From contig NZ_QWET01000004.1 of assembly GCF_003573545.1 (NCBI RefSeq), positions 186,001 to 250,000 on the forward strand: a stretch of 64,000 bases of DNA, given 5' to 3'. The first letter of the stretch is position 1, and each line of letters starts with the position of its first letter. Shown one piece after another: positions 34,148 to 43,865 of this stretch. The translations under genes were made by a program, and so were the position numbers. This DNA is from Mariniphaga sediminis (GTDB lineage: Bacteria > Bacteroidota > Bacteroidia > Bacteroidales > Prolixibacteraceae). The notes under the pieces are model-generated. The model was not told where the DNA came from. It made no database searches and saw nothing but the letters and a program-made list of their open reading frames with translations.

Positions 34148-34948
34148 ATGGGTACTTTCAACAAATGGTTCTTGTTACTAATAGTTGCAGGGATTATGCT
34201 CATTCCTGCTTCCACTTTCGGACAAAACAATAAAAACGACAATGGGTACCCGCTGAAAGTGATGAGTTACAACCTGCGCTTTGGCGAACGGGCCACGCTG
34301 GAAGAACTGGCAGAGTACATTAAAAGTGAAAATCCGGATGTTGTTGCCCTTCAGGAAATGGATGTAAGAACCCATCGTGCGCAGGCACCCCATCAAAACG
34401 GAAAAGATTTTATCACTGAATTGGGCTACCTTACCGGGATGCTCACCGCCTATGCCCGAACCATAGATTATTCAGGCGGATATTACGGAATAGGTATCTT
34501 ATCAAAATACCCGTTTGAAAAAACACAAAAAGTACTGCTCCCCATTCCGGAAGGCTCCAGGGAACAGCGGGCAATGTTATTGGCTGATGTGGAATTGCCC
34601 GGAGGAAAGCGGTTTACATTTGTATCTACCCACCTCGACCATTCTTCTTCGAATGTAAGAAAAGTCCAGATAGAAGCGCTGAATGAAGCGCTTACCAACA
34701 ACCCCCTCCCATTAATTGTGGCCGGTGATTTTAACGGAAAGCCTGATTCGCCGGAAATAAATGCAGGAATGCAAAACTGGAACAGGGCATGCAATTCCGA
34801 TTTCACCTTCCCCTCAAATAATCCGGAATTAAAAATCGACTACATTTTCTACACTCCTTCTGCTAATTGGACGGTAAAAAACGCTGCCGTACCCAAAACT
34901 CAGTTGTCCGATCATTTGCCCGTAACTGCAGAAATGGAGTTACACTGA
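34148..34948 (+). CDS. Exported endonuclease/exonuclease/phosphatase-family protein
   Basis: A 266-residue protein with a signal peptide (about 1-25) and an EEP (DNase I-like) domain. Motifs are MSYNLRFG at the start, VVALQEMDVRT with the metal glutamate, GDFNGKPDSPE, and the terminal SDHLPVTAEM with the catalytic histidine. Exported Bacteroidota members act as phosphodiesterases or phosphatases on lipids or sugars, but the substrate cannot be told. The GTP/inositol and nuclease branches share these motifs. It follows lipB closely. Confidence 0.87.
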   Translation: MGTFNKWFLLLIVAGIMLIPASTFGQNNKNDNGYPLKVMSYNLRFGERATLEELAEYIKSENPDVVALQEMDVRTHRAQAPHQNGKDFITELGYLTGMLTAYARTIDYSGGYYGIGILSKYPFEKTQKVLLPIPEGSREQRAMLLADVELPGGKRFTFVSTHLDHSSSNVRKVQIEALNEALTNNPLPLIVAGDFNGKPDSPEINAGMQNWNRACNSDFTFPSNNPELKIDYIFYTPSANWTVKNAAVPKTQLSDHLPVTAEMELH

Positions 34949-35478
34949 CACAAGTTAGGGAATGGTTCTATCTGAATTCCTTCCTTATGTAAACCATTCT
35001 TCTGTTGAGTTCAAAAGTAACTCTCAATCAGTCCCATACGTGGCTCACCCGAAAAATCCGGTGGGTTAGTCTGTTTTCAGATACATTTTCCATCAACATT
35101 TTCATGCCTTATCAGGCCGATTTTACTCTTTGGTTTAGCCCAAAAAGATAAACAGAAAACCCAAGGCTGCGTTCGCTTCACTCGGAAAAGCTACGTGTTT
35201 CCGGCTAAAATTACTGAAACTCGTCGTACCTCCTCAAACAGCAGTAATTTTTAACGCCGTGCTCACTTGTTTTCCGGCTCACCGACCGAGGCCATCGTGC
35301 CGATGTGTTTTATATTTTAGCCCTAAATGTTCGTATGTGGACCAGCCTATTCTCTCAATTCCTAACTTTGATTTATAAGTGAGCGATACTTGATGCGGGC
35401 TTTGTCAAAATTCCGTCAGTCGGGCCAATTCGCAACATTGAAAAAACGTAAAGGTTAATTTTGACATGATTCTTTTTG

Positions 35479-35510
35479 CTTCGTTTTTCTCATCTAGGAG
35501 AAAAATGAAG
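35479..35510. repeat. Strong 13-pair hairpin in gene-free DNA
   Basis: Arms 35479-35491 (CTTCGTTTTTCTC) and 35498-35510 (GAGAAAAATGAAG) pair with one G-T around a 6-base loop. A second perfect stem, TTGGGGC-AAA-GCCCCAA, lies just downstream at about 35517-35533. The function is unknown; it may be part of a dispersed repeat. Confidence 0.55.
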
Positions 35511-35982
35511 TGGGGATTGGGGCAAAGCCCCAAACAAGTGAATAACCTGTCTGTTGTTTTGAAAGTAAAGTTTTTTAAATAGAACTCACGTTGTTTCTTG
35601 AAATTCAATCACTCCCTCAAAGTTAGTTTTGAAAAGATTCTGGGTGAAGATAAAAGTGAACCTTGGCCTGGAAATACCTTCCTGATGCTATGTTTTTGGC
35701 TCAAGTTAGAGCAGAGCGTAAATTCCAACTATTATTTCAGTACAGGGAAAAAGTTAAATGAATATTGAAAGTTAAGCGTGATTACTTTTTTACTCCACCG
35801 GATTTTCAAAGTGCCCCCCATACGCATTCATAACCAAGCAGGCACTACTCCGTTTTAATACCCCTCAACAGTAAATTCAAAAAATAAACGAGTGTGACAT
35901 ATTTCAATATATATCAACATTCCACACCTCATCTGTTTAGAAAGTTACTACCTTTCGAAGCAAAAAAATATGAATGGACGGA

Positions 35983-36013
35983 TTTGTACCATTTATTTGA
36001 AATTTTAACTTTG
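35983..36013 (+). promoter_or_regulatory. Promoter of the Gfo/Idh/MocA-DUF1080 operon
   Basis: TTTG at 35983-35986 and TAACTTTG at 36006-36013 are 19 bases apart, an excellent match to the Bacteroidota consensus. It predicts a leader of about 115 bases before the ATG at 36134. A second box, TATCTTTG at 36044-36051, lacks a matched -33. Confidence 0.65.
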
Positions 36014-36133
36014 TAGTTTCTTATTTTTTTAGAAAGCAAACATTATCTTTGAAATTAAATACAAAAAGCTGATATTACATTTCCATAATGTAAAAGAACA
36101 AAAAATCATTTGTCCTAATTTAAATAGTAAATA

Positions 36134-37405
36134 ATGAATAGTAAAAGTCCGACTTCCCGAAGAAGATTTTTAAAAAGTGCGTTCGTTGCCGGGGCCGGTT
36201 TAACCATTGTACCACGTCATGTTTTAGGCGGCAATGGTTTTGTACCGCCGTCCGATCAGTTGACCAAAGCTATTATCGGCGTGGGTGGAATGGGCCGTGG
36301 GCACATCCCTTACGAAGGTACCCGCGTGGTGGCCATTTGCGATGTGGATCGCCTCCATTTGGAAAAGGCCAAAAGTATGATTAATAACGAGGTGAAAACT
36401 TTTCACGATTTCAGGGATGTAGTTCAGCTACCTGAAGTAGATATCGTTCATATTGCCACGCCTCCTCACTGGCATGGACTTATGTCAGTTGAAGCAGCCA
36501 AAGCCGGGAAGGATATCTGGTGTGAAAAACCCATGACCCGCACCATTGGTGAAGGGAAAAAGGTGATGGAAGCTGTGAATGCCCACGGGCGTATGTTCCG
36601 CCTGAATACCTGGTTCCGCTTTAAAGACAATTTTTATGGATTGGGGACCGACGTAAAGCCGCTTAAGAAAGTTATTGACAGTGGGATACTTGGTTGGCCA
36701 CTGAAGTTCACCGTGAGTGGAATTACCGGCTATAACTGGAAGTTCTATTGGAGTGGCGAGCATAATCTTAAGCCGATGCCGGTACCTGAAAACCTGGATT
36801 ACGATATGTGGCTCGGTCCGGCACCCTACAAGCCTTATAACCCCGAACGGGTACACTCCAAATTCAGGGGCTACTGGGATTATGACGGCGGCGGGCTGGG
36901 TGATATGGGCCAGCACTACCTCGACCCGGTACAATACATGCTCGGGAAAGACGATACTGCTCCGGTAAAAATTGAAGTGGACGCGCCGCAGCAACATTAC
37001 GATGCGGTAGGTTCATGGCGCCGGATTGAATATACTTATGCCGATGGCTGCCAAATTATTCTTGACGGGGAAAACCGGGACAAAGACGCAGCTTATATTG
37101 AAGGCCCCAACGGAAAAATTTTCCGCGGGTTCCGCTCCGATATTCCTAACTTGCAGGAATTTCTGAAAACACTACCCGATCCGGAACCACAGGTTTCCCT
37201 GTTCTCCGAGTCGGTGAAAACCCGGAAAAAGTTTGCACTGAACGAAACCAATGGTTTCTGGTCATCAACCCTGGTAAACCTGGGGATAATTGCAGTAAGG
37301 CTGGGTCGCACATTAAATTTCGATCCGGAGAAACTTCAATTTATTGACGATGAAGGAGCCAACAGGATGATTAATCAACCCATGCGTGCGCCATGGACAA
37401 TCTAA
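36134..37405 (+). CDS. Tat-exported Gfo/Idh/MocA-family oxidoreductase
   Basis: A 423-residue protein with a twin-arginine signal (SRRRFLKS at about 8-15, then a hydrophobic stretch ending near LGG), so it is exported folded, likely with bound NAD(P). The Rossmann motif GVGGMGRGHIP and the conserved WCEKPM block (about 128-137) identify the family. Exported members oxidise sugars, often at C3. It lies 33 bases before the DUF1080 gene. DUF1080 proteins have recently been described as 3-keto-glycoside hydrolases or lyases, so the pair probably forms a periplasmic 3-keto-sugar pathway. Confidence 0.9.
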   Translation: MNSKSPTSRRRFLKSAFVAGAGLTIVPRHVLGGNGFVPPSDQLTKAIIGVGGMGRGHIPYEGTRVVAICDVDRLHLEKAKSMINNEVKTFHDFRDVVQLPEVDIVHIATPPHWHGLMSVEAAKAGKDIWCEKPMTRTIGEGKKVMEAVNAHGRMFRLNTWFRFKDNFYGLGTDVKPLKKVIDSGILGWPLKFTVSGITGYNWKFYWSGEHNLKPMPVPENLDYDMWLGPAPYKPYNPERVHSKFRGYWDYDGGGLGDMGQHYLDPVQYMLGKDDTAPVKIEVDAPQQHYDAVGSWRRIEYTYADGCQIILDGENRDKDAAYIEGPNGKIFRGFRSDIPNLQEFLKTLPDPEPQVSLFSESVKTRKKFALNETNGFWSSTLVNLGIIAVRLGRTLNFDPEKLQFIDDEGANRMINQPMRAPWTI

Positions 37406-37438
37406 TTTTTTTGAATGTATAATATAGTATCTGGGAAA

Positions 37439-40400
37439 ATGAACAAAAAAATATTTCAATATACTGCCTTTCTGCTCTTAGCCCTTTTTACCACGGGAAC
37501 TTTTGCACAGGACAGGCGGACATTAGACACAAAGGTGGCGGATGTGCTTGCTCAAATGCCAACCAGCGATTTGGTTCACCGCGACCGGGTAATGAGTGAA
37601 CTGGCAGAGCTGGGTCCTCAGGGTTTTCAAAAACTTTCGCAATTACTGACACCTGCCGGGGTAGGCGACGATACATCCGTACGTTTTGCCATAAATAGCC
37701 TGGCAAGGTATTCCAGTGATTTTGGCAAGAAAGATGCACGAGAGGCACTGGAAACAAACCTGTTAAAAGCGCTGGAAGAACATTCTGATACCGAAATAAA
37801 AACTTTCTTGTTAAACCAGTTAAACCTGGTGGGAAGCGATGAATCGGTAAACGCTATCAAAAAATACCTTGCTGATGAAAATTTGGTGGAACCGGCTACC
37901 CAAACATTACTGTCAATTGGGTCTGTTTCTGCCAGTGCAGCCTTATTCGAAGCGCTTCCCAAAGCAGGTGAGTCAGCCCAGGCAACACTGACCAAAGCGT
38001 TGGGAGAGCTCAGGTACACCCCGGCGTTACGGGCAATAACACATTTTGCCGGCACCGAAAATGTAGCGTTAAGAAAAGCGACCCTTGCTGCTTTGGCGAA
38101 TATTGGCAGCCCCGAGTCATATAAGTTGTTGTTTAATGCAGCCAAAGAAGTAAATTTTGCATACGAACAAACCAATGCTGCCGAGGCTTTCCTTACCTAT
38201 GCTGACCGCCTGGGAGAACAAGGCGAACTTGACCTTTGCAAAAAAGCACTGAAAAGCATTTCCAAAGCAAGCCAAACAGACGATAAGCTACATAATAATA
38301 GCGGCGCTCTGTTTATTTATGCCAAACATTTCGGATACGAAGTTATGCCACTCCTGCAAAAAGCAATGGACAGTAATAACAAGGAGTTCCGTTATGCTGC
38401 ATTGAATACTGCCGAAAACATTGGCGGTGTTGCAGGCACCCGGCAGTGGATTGAAAAAGCCGGTTCGGTTTCGGAAGAAGTCAAAGCTGAAATTATTGAT
38501 ATGTTGGGACGCCGGGGCGATCCTGTTGCATGCGATTTTGTAAAAGCAAATTTAAATGCTTCCTCACAGATTGTCAGGGAAGAAGCCATTGCCGCACTGG
38601 TAAAACTGGCAGGGAAAGAGGCCACTCCGTTGCTTATCAACCACCTTGCCGAAGGGAAAGATCTGGAAGCGGCAAAAGCGGCCTTACTGCAACTGACTGA
38701 CAAGGAACACCTGGCTCCGGTAGCAGCTCAATTGCCAAAAACATCAGGGGCAACCAAAGCAGCATTTGTAGAATTGATTGCAAGCAAAGCGGGCAATGGT
38801 TATTTTAACACTATTCTTGCTTTGACAAACGCTTCAAACCAGGAAGAAAGAAAAGCCGCTTTTAGTGCACTTAAGAGTATTTCGACAGAGGAAAACATAG
38901 ATGCCCTGATTCAACGTTTATTGTCAGTAGATGAACAAAACGAAATCAACGAAGTTCAAATGGCTGTAATTCAGGCTGCCAAAGGCGTTAAAGAAGAGCA
39001 AACCGAAAAAGGGAAACTGTTACAGGCATTGCAGACAACGAACAAAAAGGAACGGATTATCGCTATTTTACCTGCCATTGGCGGTGATGTTGCTTTACAA
39101 ACAGTAGTAAACTATTTTAACAGCTCTTCGGGCTCGCTGAAGGAAACAGCTTTTGAAGCCCTCATTAGCTGGAAAGACTATGATGCAGCTACTTCACTCT
39201 ATGACATTTGCCAGTCAACCAAAGGCGAATACCAGGCTAAAGCTTTCGCCAGCTTTGTAAAACAGGTACGTTCGGCCAATATTCCCGATGATCAAAAGCT
39301 GCTCCAATACCGGAAAATTATGCCTTTTGCATCAGGGACGGAAGATGAGAAGCAGGTAATTAATGCCATTGGCAACCTGAAAACATTCCTGTCGCTTATT
39401 TATTTAGAGCAGTTTCTGGACAAAAATGAACTGCAACAAACCGCTGCACGTGCCATCATGAAAATTGCTCTGCCCGATTCCAATGGGGAAAACGGGCTCT
39501 CCGGAGAAAAGGTACGGACACTGTTGAAGCGTGTTGCTTCCGTTTTAAAGGGAGAAGAAAGCGATTACGACATCATCAATATCAACAATTACCTGGATAA
39601 AATGTCCAAAGAAAAAGGGTTTGTCTCCATGTTTAATGGCAAAAACCTGGACGGCTGGCAGGGAATGTTGTTAAACGGAAACCCGATAAAAATCGCAGAA
39701 TTGAGCGAGAAAGAACGGGCAGAGGAACAAGAGAAAGCCAACAAAAAAATGTTGGAAAACTGGAGTGTCAAAGACAATACCATTGTTTTCAGTGGCAAAG
39801 GAGCCAATCTTTGTTCAGCAAAAGAATATGGAGACTTTGAAATGATTGTCGACTGGCGGATTACCAAAGAAGGAGACAGCGGCATTTATCTTCGCGGAAC
39901 TCCACAAGTACAGGTTTGGGATACTTCGCGTGTTGAAGTAGGTGCCCAGGTTGGTTCCGGTGGTTTATACAATAATAAAAAATACGAAAGCAAACCGCTG
40001 AAAGTGGCCGACAACCCCGTGGGCGAATGGAATACTTTCCGCATTACCATGATTGGGGCAAATGTAACGGTTTACCTCAATGGAGAACTGGTAGTGGATA
40101 ATATTCCGCTCGAAAACTTCTGGGATCGCAGCCTGCCTATATTTGAAAAGGGCACCATTGAATTGCAGGCCCATGGCACCGACCTGGCTTTCCGCGATAT
40201 CTATGTAAAAGAAATTAACACAGACGAAATTGGGTTAACAGAAGAGGAGAAAGCAGAAGGGTTTGTGTCGTTATTTAATGGCACAAACCTGGATGGCTGG
40301 CAGGGAAATACCACTGACTATTTTGCACAAGATGCTGAACTGGTGGTGCAGCCTTCAAGGGGTGGACACGGCAACCTCTTCACAGAGAAGGAATACAGTG

Positions 40401-40837
40401 ACTTCATTTTCAGGTTCGAATTTCAGCTTACTCCCGGAGCCAACAACGGCCTTGGCATCAGGGCTCCGCTGGAAGGCGATGCTGCTTATATGGGAATGGA
40501 ACTGCAAATACTTGACAATTCTGCGCCCATTTATGCGAACCTGAAAGAGTACCAATACCACGGTTCGGTTTACGGAACTATTGCGGCAAAACGCGGTTTT
40601 CAAAAACCGGTGGGCGAATGGAACCAACAGGAAGTTATTGTTAAAGGTACCCGTATAACGGTTACGTTAAACGGAACCGTTATTCTGGATGGCGACATTG
40701 CCGAAGCAAGTAAAAACGGAACCCGGGACGGAAGAAATCATCCCGGACTAAAACGTGACAAAGGTTATATTGGTTTCCTCGGTCATGGTTCGGAGTTAAA
40801 ATTCAGGAATATCAGGATAAAGGACTTAAGCAAATAA
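37439..40837 (+). CDS. Giant exported HEAT-repeat protein with two DUF1080 domains
   Basis: 1132 residues from the ATG at 37439 (a good signal peptide starts there; the frame is open to 37415). After the signal peptide come about 680 residues of HEAT-like helical repeats with recurring A/L/K blocks. Two successive DUF1080 (3-keto-disaccharide hydrolase) domains follow, each opening with GFVSxFNGxNLDGWQG, at about 722 and 940, and each ending with a fRDIyVKE or fRNIRIKD-like strand. The usual DUF1080 protein is about 200-300 residues, so this is a large fusion. It is co-transcribed with the Gfo/Idh/MocA gene. The HEAT part probably scaffolds partners or glycan. Confidence 0.88.
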   Translation: MNKKIFQYTAFLLLALFTTGTFAQDRRTLDTKVADVLAQMPTSDLVHRDRVMSELAELGPQGFQKLSQLLTPAGVGDDTSVRFAINSLARYSSDFGKKDAREALETNLLKALEEHSDTEIKTFLLNQLNLVGSDESVNAIKKYLADENLVEPATQTLLSIGSVSASAALFEALPKAGESAQATLTKALGELRYTPALRAITHFAGTENVALRKATLAALANIGSPESYKLLFNAAKEVNFAYEQTNAAEAFLTYADRLGEQGELDLCKKALKSISKASQTDDKLHNNSGALFIYAKHFGYEVMPLLQKAMDSNNKEFRYAALNTAENIGGVAGTRQWIEKAGSVSEEVKAEIIDMLGRRGDPVACDFVKANLNASSQIVREEAIAALVKLAGKEATPLLINHLAEGKDLEAAKAALLQLTDKEHLAPVAAQLPKTSGATKAAFVELIASKAGNGYFNTILALTNASNQEERKAAFSALKSISTEENIDALIQRLLSVDEQNEINEVQMAVIQAAKGVKEEQTEKGKLLQALQTTNKKERIIAILPAIGGDVALQTVVNYFNSSSGSLKETAFEALISWKDYDAATSLYDICQSTKGEYQAKAFASFVKQVRSANIPDDQKLLQYRKIMPFASGTEDEKQVINAIGNLKTFLSLIYLEQFLDKNELQQTAARAIMKIALPDSNGENGLSGEKVRTLLKRVASVLKGEESDYDIININNYLDKMSKEKGFVSMFNGKNLDGWQGMLLNGNPIKIAELSEKERAEEQEKANKKMLENWSVKDNTIVFSGKGANLCSAKEYGDFEMIVDWRITKEGDSGIYLRGTPQVQVWDTSRVEVGAQVGSGGLYNNKKYESKPLKVADNPVGEWNTFRITMIGANVTVYLNGELVVDNIPLENFWDRSLPIFEKGTIELQAHGTDLAFRDIYVKEINTDEIGLTEEEKAEGFVSLFNGTNLDGWQGNTTDYFAQDAELVVQPSRGGHGNLFTEKEYSDFIFRFEFQLTPGANNGLGIRAPLEGDAAYMGMELQILDNSAPIYANLKEYQYHGSVYGTIAAKRGFQKPVGEWNQQEVIVKGTRITVTLNGTVILDGDIAEASKNGTRDGRNHPGLKRDKGYIGFLGHGSELKFRNIRIKDLSK

Positions 40838-40857
40838 CGTTTGGTTTTATAAATAGT

Positions 40858-40894
40858 AACGGGGTTTCGGATTCATACGGAACCCCGTTATTTT
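40858..40894. terminator. Probable bidirectional terminator between the DUF1080 gene and the aldehyde dehydrogenase
   Basis: AACGGGGTTTC (40858-40868) pairs with GGAACCCCGTT (40879-40889), with T-rich sequence on the right (ATTTTATT). It lies between convergent genes and overlaps the stop codon of the dehydrogenase. Confidence 0.65.
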
Positions 40895-42252
40895 ATTACC
40901 ACTGTTTTTGCATTCACAAACTCCCTGATTCCGTGGCTAGAAAGTTCCCTTCCAAAGCCGCTTTCATTTATCCCTCCAAAAGGAAGCCGCGGGTCTGACT
41001 TTACAAAATCATTTACAAAACAGCAGCCTGCCTGCAACTTCGTTTCAGCCAACATTTCACCTTTTTTAATATCCCGGGTAAATACAGCGGCACCCAGTCC
41101 AAAAATGGAATCATTTGCTACACTGACAGCTTCTTTCTCATCCCTGACACGAATAACAGAAGCTACCGGCCCAAACAATTCTTCATCGTAAGCAGGCATT
41201 CCGGGTTGCACATTTTCAAGAATAGTCGGCGGATAATAGGCCCCTTTCCTGACGGGTTTCTCGCCACCGATTACTATTTCGGCACCTTTTTTAACAGACC
41301 CGGAAACCTGTTCATGCAAATCATTTCGTAAATCGGCACGGGCCAGCGGTCCCATTGTTGATTCCGGTTCGCAGGGATCACCAAAGGTCGCCTTTATCAT
41401 TTCGTTGGTAAAATATTCCAAAAATTCAGAATACACTTTATCGACCACAATAAACCGTTTGGCGCCAATACAACTCTGCCCGGCATTTAGTAACCGGCCG
41501 GCCGTGCAGGTTTTAGCGGCCGCTATAAGATCAGCATCTTCCAGAATGATATAAGGATCGCTACCCCCCAGCTCAAGCACGCATTTTTTTAGCCCGGCGC
41601 CCGCAACAGAAGCCACGCTTTTCCCTGCAGGAGTACTCCCGGTAAGGCTGACTGCTTTCACGGCCTGATGTCTGATAACAGCTTCCACCTTGTCACTGCC
41701 AATAAGAAGCGTTCTGAATACATTCTCGGGGAACCCTGCTTCCCGAAACAGATCTTCAATAGCCAGGGCACATCCCGGCACATTGCTGGCATGCTTTAAA
41801 ACCGCAGTATTCCCGGCCATAATGGTTGGCGCGGCAAACCGAAAAACCTGCCAGAAAGGAAAGTTCCAAGGCATAACAGCTAAAATAGTTCCCAATGGCT
41901 GGTAACTAACATAGGATTTGGAAAAGTCTGTAGGTATTGTTTCGCTCTCCAGGAAACTCTCGGCATTGGCGGCATAATAATCGCATACCCAGGCGCACTT
42001 TTCAATTTCGCCCACTCCTTCCCGCAAAACTTTACCCATTTCTAGTGCCATCAGCCGGGCAAGCTTCTCTTTATTGCTCTTCAGTAGACTGGCCAGGTTC
42101 TGTATCAGCTGACTGCGTTGAAAATAAGATGTATTCCGCCACTGATGCCAGCGTTTGTCCACCGAATTAATAATCTTCTCAACCCCTTTTTCTGAATATG
42201 CTTCGTACGTCTGGATTACCTCACCGGTGGCCGGATTTACCGATTTCATCAT
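40888..42252 (-). CDS. NAD(P)-dependent aldehyde dehydrogenase (succinate-semialdehyde type)
   Basis: A 454-residue ALDH-superfamily enzyme. The catalytic cysteine is C261 in NAGQSCIGAKRF, and the general-base glutamate lies in LELGGSDPYI. The start SVNPATGEVIQTYE and overall length fit the succinate-semialdehyde dehydrogenase branch (GabD/YneI-like). The real substrate cannot be fixed from sequence. A second ATG at codon 2 is possible. No gab or ketoacid genes are adjacent. It is followed downstream by a hairpin shared with the convergent DUF1080 gene. Confidence 0.9.
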   Translation of the reverse strand: MMKSVNPATGEVIQTYEAYSEKGVEKIINSVDKRWHQWRNTSYFQRSQLIQNLASLLKSNKEKLARLMALEMGKVLREGVGEIEKCAWVCDYYAANAESFLESETIPTDFSKSYVSYQPLGTILAVMPWNFPFWQVFRFAAPTIMAGNTAVLKHASNVPGCALAIEDLFREAGFPENVFRTLLIGSDKVEAVIRHQAVKAVSLTGSTPAGKSVASVAGAGLKKCVLELGGSDPYIILEDADLIAAAKTCTAGRLLNAGQSCIGAKRFIVVDKVYSEFLEYFTNEMIKATFGDPCEPESTMGPLARADLRNDLHEQVSGSVKKGAEIVIGGEKPVRKGAYYPPTILENVQPGMPAYDEELFGPVASVIRVRDEKEAVSVANDSIFGLGAAVFTRDIKKGEMLAETKLQAGCCFVNDFVKSDPRLPFGGINESGFGRELSSHGIREFVNAKTVVIK

Positions 42253-42331
42253 AATTGCAGTAATTATTAAAAAAACTAAAGTATAAAAATTACTACGAAA
42301 AAAAGTGAAACCGGGTTTTTAAAATGTGTCG

Positions 42332-43045
42332 TTAATTCATGGGAACTTCAATAGCGAGGAGAGAGGCAGGCTGTTTAAACCTGATACTTAACGGTTCACC
42401 GGTATCCCAGAATCCGGCGGCATCGCGTTTGCCAAGTTCAATTCCTTCTATTTCAACGGCACCTTCAGTAACCATAAAGTAAACTCCATTTCCCTGCATC
42501 TTCTGCTGGTAAGTGGTTTTATCCAACGTATTGGAATCGAAGGCTGAAATAAAAGCATTCTGATGTATCCAAAGGGAACCGTCATTCCCATCAGGAGAAA
42601 CAAATAATTGCCATTTATCGCTACGCTTTTCGGGAGAAAACATCTTTTGATCGTAGCGGGGTTCATGCCCTTTTTGATCAGTCAAAATCCAAATCTGAAA
42701 CAGGTTTACAGGTTCAGTTGCAGAAGCATTATATTCTGAATGGTAAACCCCTGTCCCTGCTGACATTACCTGTACCTCCCCTGCGGTAATCACCGCCTCA
42801 TTCCCCATATTATCAGCATGTTTCAATGCACCGGCAAGGGGAATGGTGATAATCTCCATGTCTTCATGCGGATGCAGGCCAAATCCCCTGGAAGGAGCCA
42901 CAATATCGTCGTTTAACACTCTTAACCTGCCAAAGTGAATTTTCTCTTTGTCGTAATAATTCGCAAAACTAAAGGAATGAGTAGCTTTCAACCAGCCATG
43001 ATCGGCAAAGCCCCTTTCGGAAGCCTTATGGACAATGTATTTCAT
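42332..43045 (-). CDS. Pirin-family bicupin
   Basis: A 237-residue protein of the pirin/YhhW group. The N-terminal cupin has the metal-binding pattern GFGLHPHEDMEIIT (about 54-67) with a later histidine/glutamate in VYHSEYNAS. Bacterial members such as YhhW can have quercetin 2,3-dioxygenase activity; many have no known substrate. The start SERGFADHGWLKATHSFSF is typical. It lies on the same strand as the aldehyde dehydrogenase with a 79-base gap. Whether the two work together is unclear. Confidence 0.9.
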   Translation of the reverse strand: MKYIVHKASERGFADHGWLKATHSFSFANYYDKEKIHFGRLRVLNDDIVAPSRGFGLHPHEDMEIITIPLAGALKHADNMGNEAVITAGEVQVMSAGTGVYHSEYNASATEPVNLFQIWILTDQKGHEPRYDQKMFSPEKRSDKWQLFVSPDGNDGSLWIHQNAFISAFDSNTLDKTTYQQKMQGNGVYFMVTEGAVEIEGIELGKRDAAGFWDTGEPLSIRFKQPASLLAIEVPMN

Positions 43046-43114
43046 TTTCTCATTTTTAATATAAATCCCGGGCTCAAATTTCCCGGGGTTTATACGTTTT
43101 CAAGTTTAAAAAAA

Positions 43115-43735
43115 CTATTTCGTAATCAACATGGCCGTGCCCGCTCCGGCTGTTGCTACGATATTGAAGTCGAGGGAGAATGTGTCGTATATTAATTTAT
43201 TGCCTAAATCGGGGAAAAACTTCCCTGATCTGAATTTTATATCGTACAGCGTCCTGTCAACTTCTATTTTCCCGTTAGCTGTTAATTTATCATTGTCAAC
43301 ATCTACACTCGCATCAAATGAAACAGGATGTGTTATTCCCTTAATGGTCAGGTTTCCGGAGAATACATATACGTTCCCTGTTTTATGTTTTACATTTGTT
43401 AGCACAAGAGTGGAAACAGGATGTTTGTCAACAGAGAAAAAATCATCCGATTTAAGGTGCCCCACCAATTTTGCATTGGTTGATTTACTTTTTAAATCCT
43501 CGTTCACAATGGAGGTCATGTCCATGTGAAAAGTCCCTGACTCGATTTTGTTGTCCTCTACCTCAAGGGTTCCGCTTTTGAGTTTAATTGTTCCGTAATG
43601 CTCACCGGTTACTTTTTTCCCATTCCATTTGACATTACTCTTTTTCTTGTCTACCTCATATTCTGCAGCAACCATTGGTAATGCAAGCACCAATGAAAAA
43701 ATAACTGTATAGAATAATCTGCTTTTTGTTTTCAT
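43115..43735 (-). CDS. Exported YceI-family lipocalin-like protein
   Basis: A 206-residue protein with a signal peptide (about 1-24) and a YceI domain. The opening YEVDKKKSNVKWNGKKVTGEHYGTIKLKSG and the later IKGITHPVSF are the family's hallmarks. YceI proteins form a beta barrel that binds a polyprenyl chain or lipid, and some act in stress or isoprenoid quinone trafficking. It is separated from the OsmC gene by 130 bases on the same strand. Its function is inferred only from the family. Confidence 0.92.
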   Translation of the reverse strand: MKTKSRLFYTVIFSLVLALPMVAAEYEVDKKKSNVKWNGKKVTGEHYGTIKLKSGTLEVEDNKIESGTFHMDMTSIVNEDLKSKSTNAKLVGHLKSDDFFSVDKHPVSTLVLTNVKHKTGNVYVFSGNLTIKGITHPVSFDASVDVDNDKLTANGKIEVDRTLYDIKFRSGKFFPDLGNKLIYDTFSLDFNIVATAGAGTAMLITK

Positions 43736-43865
43736 GTTACAAAATTTTTAATCTTTTGACTTTAAAAATACAAAATAAAAGACAAAAAAGTATGTATTTT
43801 GTTCATGCCTAAAAAAAGCAACGAATTTTCATTGCTTCCCAAAAAATATCCTGATTAAAAAACGG

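Larger units (their letters stand above)
34949..36133. other. 1.2-kb gene-free region with repeat-like sequence
   Basis: No gene on either strand that I can support. 35140-35330, read on the minus strand, resembles dispersed non-coding repeats I recall from Bacteroidota (frames such as LGFLFIFLG in the neighbourhood). 35405-35608 on the minus strand is an open but protein-unlike frame. A strong stem is formed by 35479-35491 and 35498-35510 (13 pairs, loop ATCTAG), and a second by TTGGGGC/GCCCCAA near 35517-35533. The right end carries the promoter of the next gene. Confidence 0.55.

Noticed and set aside
35405-35608. 67-codon minus-strand frame in the gene-free region
   Set aside because: It spans the strong hairpin and has no protein-like features; it resembles spurious frames from dispersed repeats.
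37627-38175. 182-codon frame antisense to the HEAT-repeat gene
   Set aside because: Ser/Ala-rich product mirrors the A/L/K-rich repeats of the real gene.
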